Below, one piece after another: positions 59,839-64,000 of a DNA stretch of 64,000 bases. Where the stretch lies: contig NZ_LT900217.1 in assembly GCF_900199375.1 (NCBI RefSeq), positions 682,001-746,000 on the forward strand, given 5' to 3'. The position numbers were made by a program, and so were the translations under genes. The notes below the pieces were generated by a model. The model was not told the origin of the DNA and did no database searches. It saw only the letters and a list, made by a program, of their open reading frames with translations. Origin of the DNA: Gordonibacter urolithinfaciens (GTDB lineage Bacteria; Actinomycetota; Coriobacteriia; Coriobacteriales; Eggerthellaceae). The number at the start of each line of letters is the position of its first letter. Position 1 is the first letter of the stretch.

Positions 59839-60147
59839 TTACAGCTTGATTTCGATGTCGACGCCGGCGGGGAGATCGAGACGCATCAGGGAATCCACCG
59901 TGTTCGGGGTGGGCTCCAGGATGTCGATGAGGCGCTTGTGCGTGCGCATCTCGAACTGCTCGCGCGAATCCTTGTCGACGTGCGGGCCCTTGACGACGCA
60001 GTACAGGTTGCGCTCCGTCGGCAGCGGGATGGGACCGGACACCTTGGCACCCGTCTTCTGCGCGGTATCGACGATGAGCTTCGTGGACTGGTCCACGATC
60101 TCATGGTCGTACCCCTTCAAGCGGATGCGAATCTTCTGATTAGCCAC
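59839..60147 (-). CDS. rpsJ: Ribosomal protein S10
   Basis: 102 residues of normal length. [33 protein letters not shown] and the [10 protein letters not shown] segment are diagnostic. It is a small-subunit head protein and transcription antitermination factor (NusE). It lies 35 bases after fusA; no tuf gene intervenes, unlike in many bacteria. Confidence 0.96.
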   Translation of the reverse strand: MANQKIRIRLKGYDHEIVDQSTKLIVDTAQKTGAKVSGPIPLPTERNLYCVVKGPHVDKDSREQFEMRTHKRLIDILEPTPNTVDSLMRLDLPAGVDIEIKL

Positions 60148-60182
60148 TTACTTACCTCCGTTATGCTTCAGGTCGCGCGCGC

Positions 60183-62300
<2,118 letters not shown>

Positions 62301-62314
62301 AGACTGGGTCCCCC

Positions 62315-62785
62315 TTAGAAGCGGTAGTGCGAGAACGCACGGTTGGACTCGGCCATCTTGTACAGGTCCTCGCGCTTCTTCACCGACGCGCCGGTGTTCT
62401 CGGCGGCGTCCATGATCTCGGCGGCGAGGCGCTCCTTCATCGTGTGCTCCTTGCGCTTGCGCGAGAAGTCCACGATCCAGCGGATGGCGAGCGTCGTCGA
62501 ACGGCGGGAGTTGACCTCCATCGGCACCTGGTAGGTGGCGCCGCCGACGCGCTTGGGCTTGACCTCGAGGGTCGGGCGGACGTTGTCCATGGCCTTCTTG
62601 AACACGGCCAGCGGGTCGCCGCCGGTCTTCTGCTCCACGATGGCGAACGCACCGTAGACGATGCCCTCGGCGGTGGCCTTCTTGCCATCGAGGAGGACCT
62701 TGTTGATCAGCTGCGTGACCAAACGGTTGTTGTACTGTGCGTCCGGCTGAACTTCACGACGGACTGCTGCTGCACGACGCGGCAT
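62315..62785 (-). CDS. rpsG: Ribosomal protein S7
   Basis: 156 residues, [20 protein letters not shown] at the start, then [20 protein letters not shown] and [20 protein letters not shown]. It nucleates assembly of the 30S head. ATG 62785 is chosen over an upstream in-frame ATG because AGGAGAAA lies just before it and the sequence matches the family start. A hairpin lies between it and rpsL. Confidence 0.96.
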   Translation of the reverse strand: MPRRAAAVRREVQPDAQYNNRLVTQLINKVLLDGKKATAEGIVYGAFAIVEQKTGGDPLAVFKKAMDNVRPTLEVKPKRVGGATYQVPMEVNSRRSTTLAIRWIVDFSRKRKEHTMKERLAAEIMDAAENTGASVKKREDLYKMAESNRAFSHYRF

Positions 62786-62840
62786 GTATTTCTCCTTCTG
62801 GTTCCTGCACGCTTCCGGGCGGCTCTTCGTCCCGCCCATT

Positions 62841-62879
62841 AGGCCGCCGCCCCACGCCCCCTTTGGGCGGAAGCGGCCT
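62841..62879. repeat. Hairpin between rpsL and rpsG
   Basis: AGGCCGC and GCGGCCT enclose a second GC-rich stem in the 121-base rpsL-rpsG gap. Possible attenuation or processing site. Confidence 0.35.
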
Positions 62880-62906
62880 TAGCGGCCCGCGCGTCTTATC
62901 GGTTGC

Positions 62907-63278
62907 TTACTTGGGGCGCTTGGCGCCGTAACGGCTGCGGGCCTGCTTGCGGTTGTCCACGGCGGCGCAGTCGAGCGCAGCGCGGATGACCTTGTAGCGG
63001 ACGCCGGGGAGGTCCTTCACGCGGCCGCCGCGCAGCAGCACCATGGAGTGCTCCTGCAGGTTATGGCCGACGCCCGGGATGTAGGCCGTCACTTCCATGC
63101 CGTTGACGAGGCGCACGCGGCAGACCTTGCGGAGAGCCGAGTTCGGCTTCTTCGGCGTGGTCGTGAACACGCGGGTGCACACGCCGCGCTTCTGCGGGTT
63201 GCCCTTCAGGGCCGGTGTCTTGCTCTTGTCGACCGTCTTTTTGCGGCCCTTGCGGACCAGCTGGTTGATAGTAGGCAA
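62907..63278 (-). CDS. rpsL: Ribosomal protein S12
   Basis: 123 residues. [18 protein letters not shown] keeps the lysine whose change gives streptomycin resistance, and [20 protein letters not shown] is intact. It is a decoding-site protein and the first gene of the operon, under a strong promoter about 130 bases upstream. Confidence 0.97.
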   Translation of the reverse strand: MPTINQLVRKGRKKTVDKSKTPALKGNPQKRGVCTRVFTTTPKKPNSALRKVCRVRLVNGMEVTAYIPGVGHNLQEHSMVLLRGGRVKDLPGVRYKVIRAALDCAAVDNRKQARSRYGAKRPK

Positions 63279-63351
63279 AGCTTCTCTCCTTTTACCTCTT
63301 GCTTGTTCCGATTACCTTTATATAGATAGGGAATCGCTTCTGCGGTGCCTC

Positions 63352-63378
63352 CCTGTGCGCTCAGCTGATTCGCACAGG
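63352..63378 (-). promoter_or_regulatory. Leader hairpin of the ribosomal operon
   Basis: CCTGTGCG and CGCACAGG pair around an 11-base loop in the rpsL 5' leader, shortly after the predicted transcription start. Possible regulatory or stabilising element. Confidence 0.45.
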
Positions 63379-63410
63379 AAAACATACGCCCACGTGGGAC
63401 GCGAACGAGA

Positions 63411-63439
63411 ACTTTATCATCGCCCCCGCAGCTTGTCAA
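63411..63439 (-). promoter_or_regulatory. Promoter of the rpsL operon
   Basis: On the minus strand a consensus TTGACA (63439-63434), a 17-base spacer and TAAAGT (63416-63411), preceded by TGA. The strongest sigma-70-type promoter in the window, as expected for ribosomal genes. About 130 bases of leader precede rpsL. Confidence 0.85.
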
Positions 63440-63541
63440 ACGCCACGCACCCGGGAGTATCTATAGTCTTGCTCTGCGTTTCGCCTGATGGAACGCCTGA
63501 TAGGCGATTCGATGGGCGGGAGCCTCCACGTAATCTCGAAT

Positions 63542-64000
63542 TTATTCCGCGTCGGCCGCCGCGGCACGGGCGCGCAGGAGCGCGCGCATGTCGACCGGGT
63601 CGAGGCAGGCCACGGGCGCGTGGCGCAGCAGCGCCCGGTCCGACGTGACCACGTAGTCGGCATCGACGCGCGCGGCGGCGGCCAGCAGCAGGTCGTCCTC
63701 GAAGTCGTCGTGGAGGTCGCGGTAGGTCATGGCGCGCAGGGCCTCGTTCTGCCCCACGGGCACGATCAACGAGAGCCCCATGACGTTGCGCACGCTCGAC
63801 CACGCCGATTCGCGCACCGCCGCGGCAAAACGCTCGTCAACAGGCTCGCCGTGCTCCCGCAGATACCGCTTCGTCTCCTGGCAGAGCAGGAAGAAAAGGT
63901 CGGGCATCGTTGCCGACGAGGTGTACAGCGCGGCATCGGCCGCCGTCGCCTCCGCCACGAATCCCATCGCCGCCTCATGCGCCTCGGGCCTGCGCTCAAG
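63542..64000 (-). CDS. PIN-domain protein (N-terminus cut by the window edge)
   Basis: The frame is open to the window edge, adding LERRPEAHEAA before the internal ATG at 63967. This matches the PIN_3-type start, in which a DTNVLLD-like motif precedes RRPEHEAA, so the first catalytic Asp lies outside the window. Downstream are SSATMPDLFFLL, DDFEDDLLLAAAARVDADYVVTSDR (acidic metal-binding residues) and a C-terminal LDP motif. PIN domains are Mg-dependent ribonucleases, often toxins of VapBC pairs. The antitoxin, if any, would lie beyond the edge. Confidence 0.75.
   Translation of the reverse strand, partial: LERRPEAHEAAMGFVAEATAADAALYTSSATMPDLFFLLCQETKRYLREHGEPVDERFAAAVRESAWSSVRNVMGLSLIVPVGQNEALRAMTYRDLHDDFEDDLLLAAAARVDADYVVTSDRALLRHAPVACLDPVDMRALLRARAAAADAE

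Overview
The window comes from a high-GC, obligately anaerobic actinobacterium. The Coriobacteriia family Eggerthellaceae (Eggerthella, Gordonibacter and relatives) is the best fit. The reasons are the actinobacterial-style rpsL-rpsG-fusA-rpsJ-rplC-rplD-rplW operon, the gene-dense GC-rich sequence with occasional GTG and TTG starts, and above all the pile-up of cytoplasmic molybdopterin enzymes next to membrane-spanning LuxR regulators and MFS carriers, which is typical of gut polyphenol-metabolising Eggerthellaceae. The species cannot be fixed from the sequence alone.

Layout. Positions 1-3371: end of a zinc-ribbon protein with a Gly-Ala-Pro tail, an MFS carrier and a PucR-type regulator. Positions 3384-17.3 kb: operon A (Mo enzyme, Fe-S protein, SlyD-like isomerase), divergent operon B (Mo enzyme, Fe-S protein), an MFS carrier, and an operon that begins with a homologue of pyrogallol-phloroglucinol transhydroxylase (large and small subunits) and continues into Mo/Fe-S pair C. 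Positions 17.3-21.6 kb: a TetR regulator, an orphan Fe-S protein, a tiny zinc-ribbon protein, an MFS carrier and a LuxR regulator. Positions 21.9-28.3 kb: operon F-E (two Mo/Fe-S pairs, an isomerase and a zinc ribbon). Positions 28.8-35.2 kb: two MFS carriers, a LuxR regulator, a 58-residue acidic peptide, another SlyD-like isomerase and a DnaA-like ATPase. Positions 35.2-43.6 kb: operon H-G (Mo H, Fe-S H, two MFS carriers, Mo G). Positions 43.6-50.4 kb: operon I (a second copy of the E module) and two LuxR regulators. Positions 50.4-64 kb: chromosomal backbone with an XRE regulator, a trigger-factor-like chaperone, a second GAP-tailed zinc ribbon, an ABC exporter, the str/S10 ribosomal operon and a PIN-domain protein cut by the window edge.

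How the genes work together. Nine large molybdenum subunits lie within 44 kb. Eight resemble the acetylene hydratase / catechol dehydroxylase branch, with a cysteine at the predicted Mo-ligand position. One resembles transhydroxylase, with serine there. None carries a twin-arginine signal, so they should act in the cytoplasm. Small two-cluster ferredoxin subunits would deliver electrons, MFS carriers would import aromatic or organic-acid substrates, and the LuxR, PucR and TetR regulators would sense them. SlyD-like isomerases and Cys-rich zinc ribbons embedded in the operons look like dedicated maturation factors. Four promoters in the 6.7-17.3 kb part share an identical architecture (AACTTACTT, nine bases, then a -10 of form TAnnnT). 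Operons H and I share a different, gap-free 83-bp promoter block. These point to at least two regulons. Substrates cannot be assigned from sequence, but (poly)phenol dehydroxylation or hydroxyl transfer is the leading idea.
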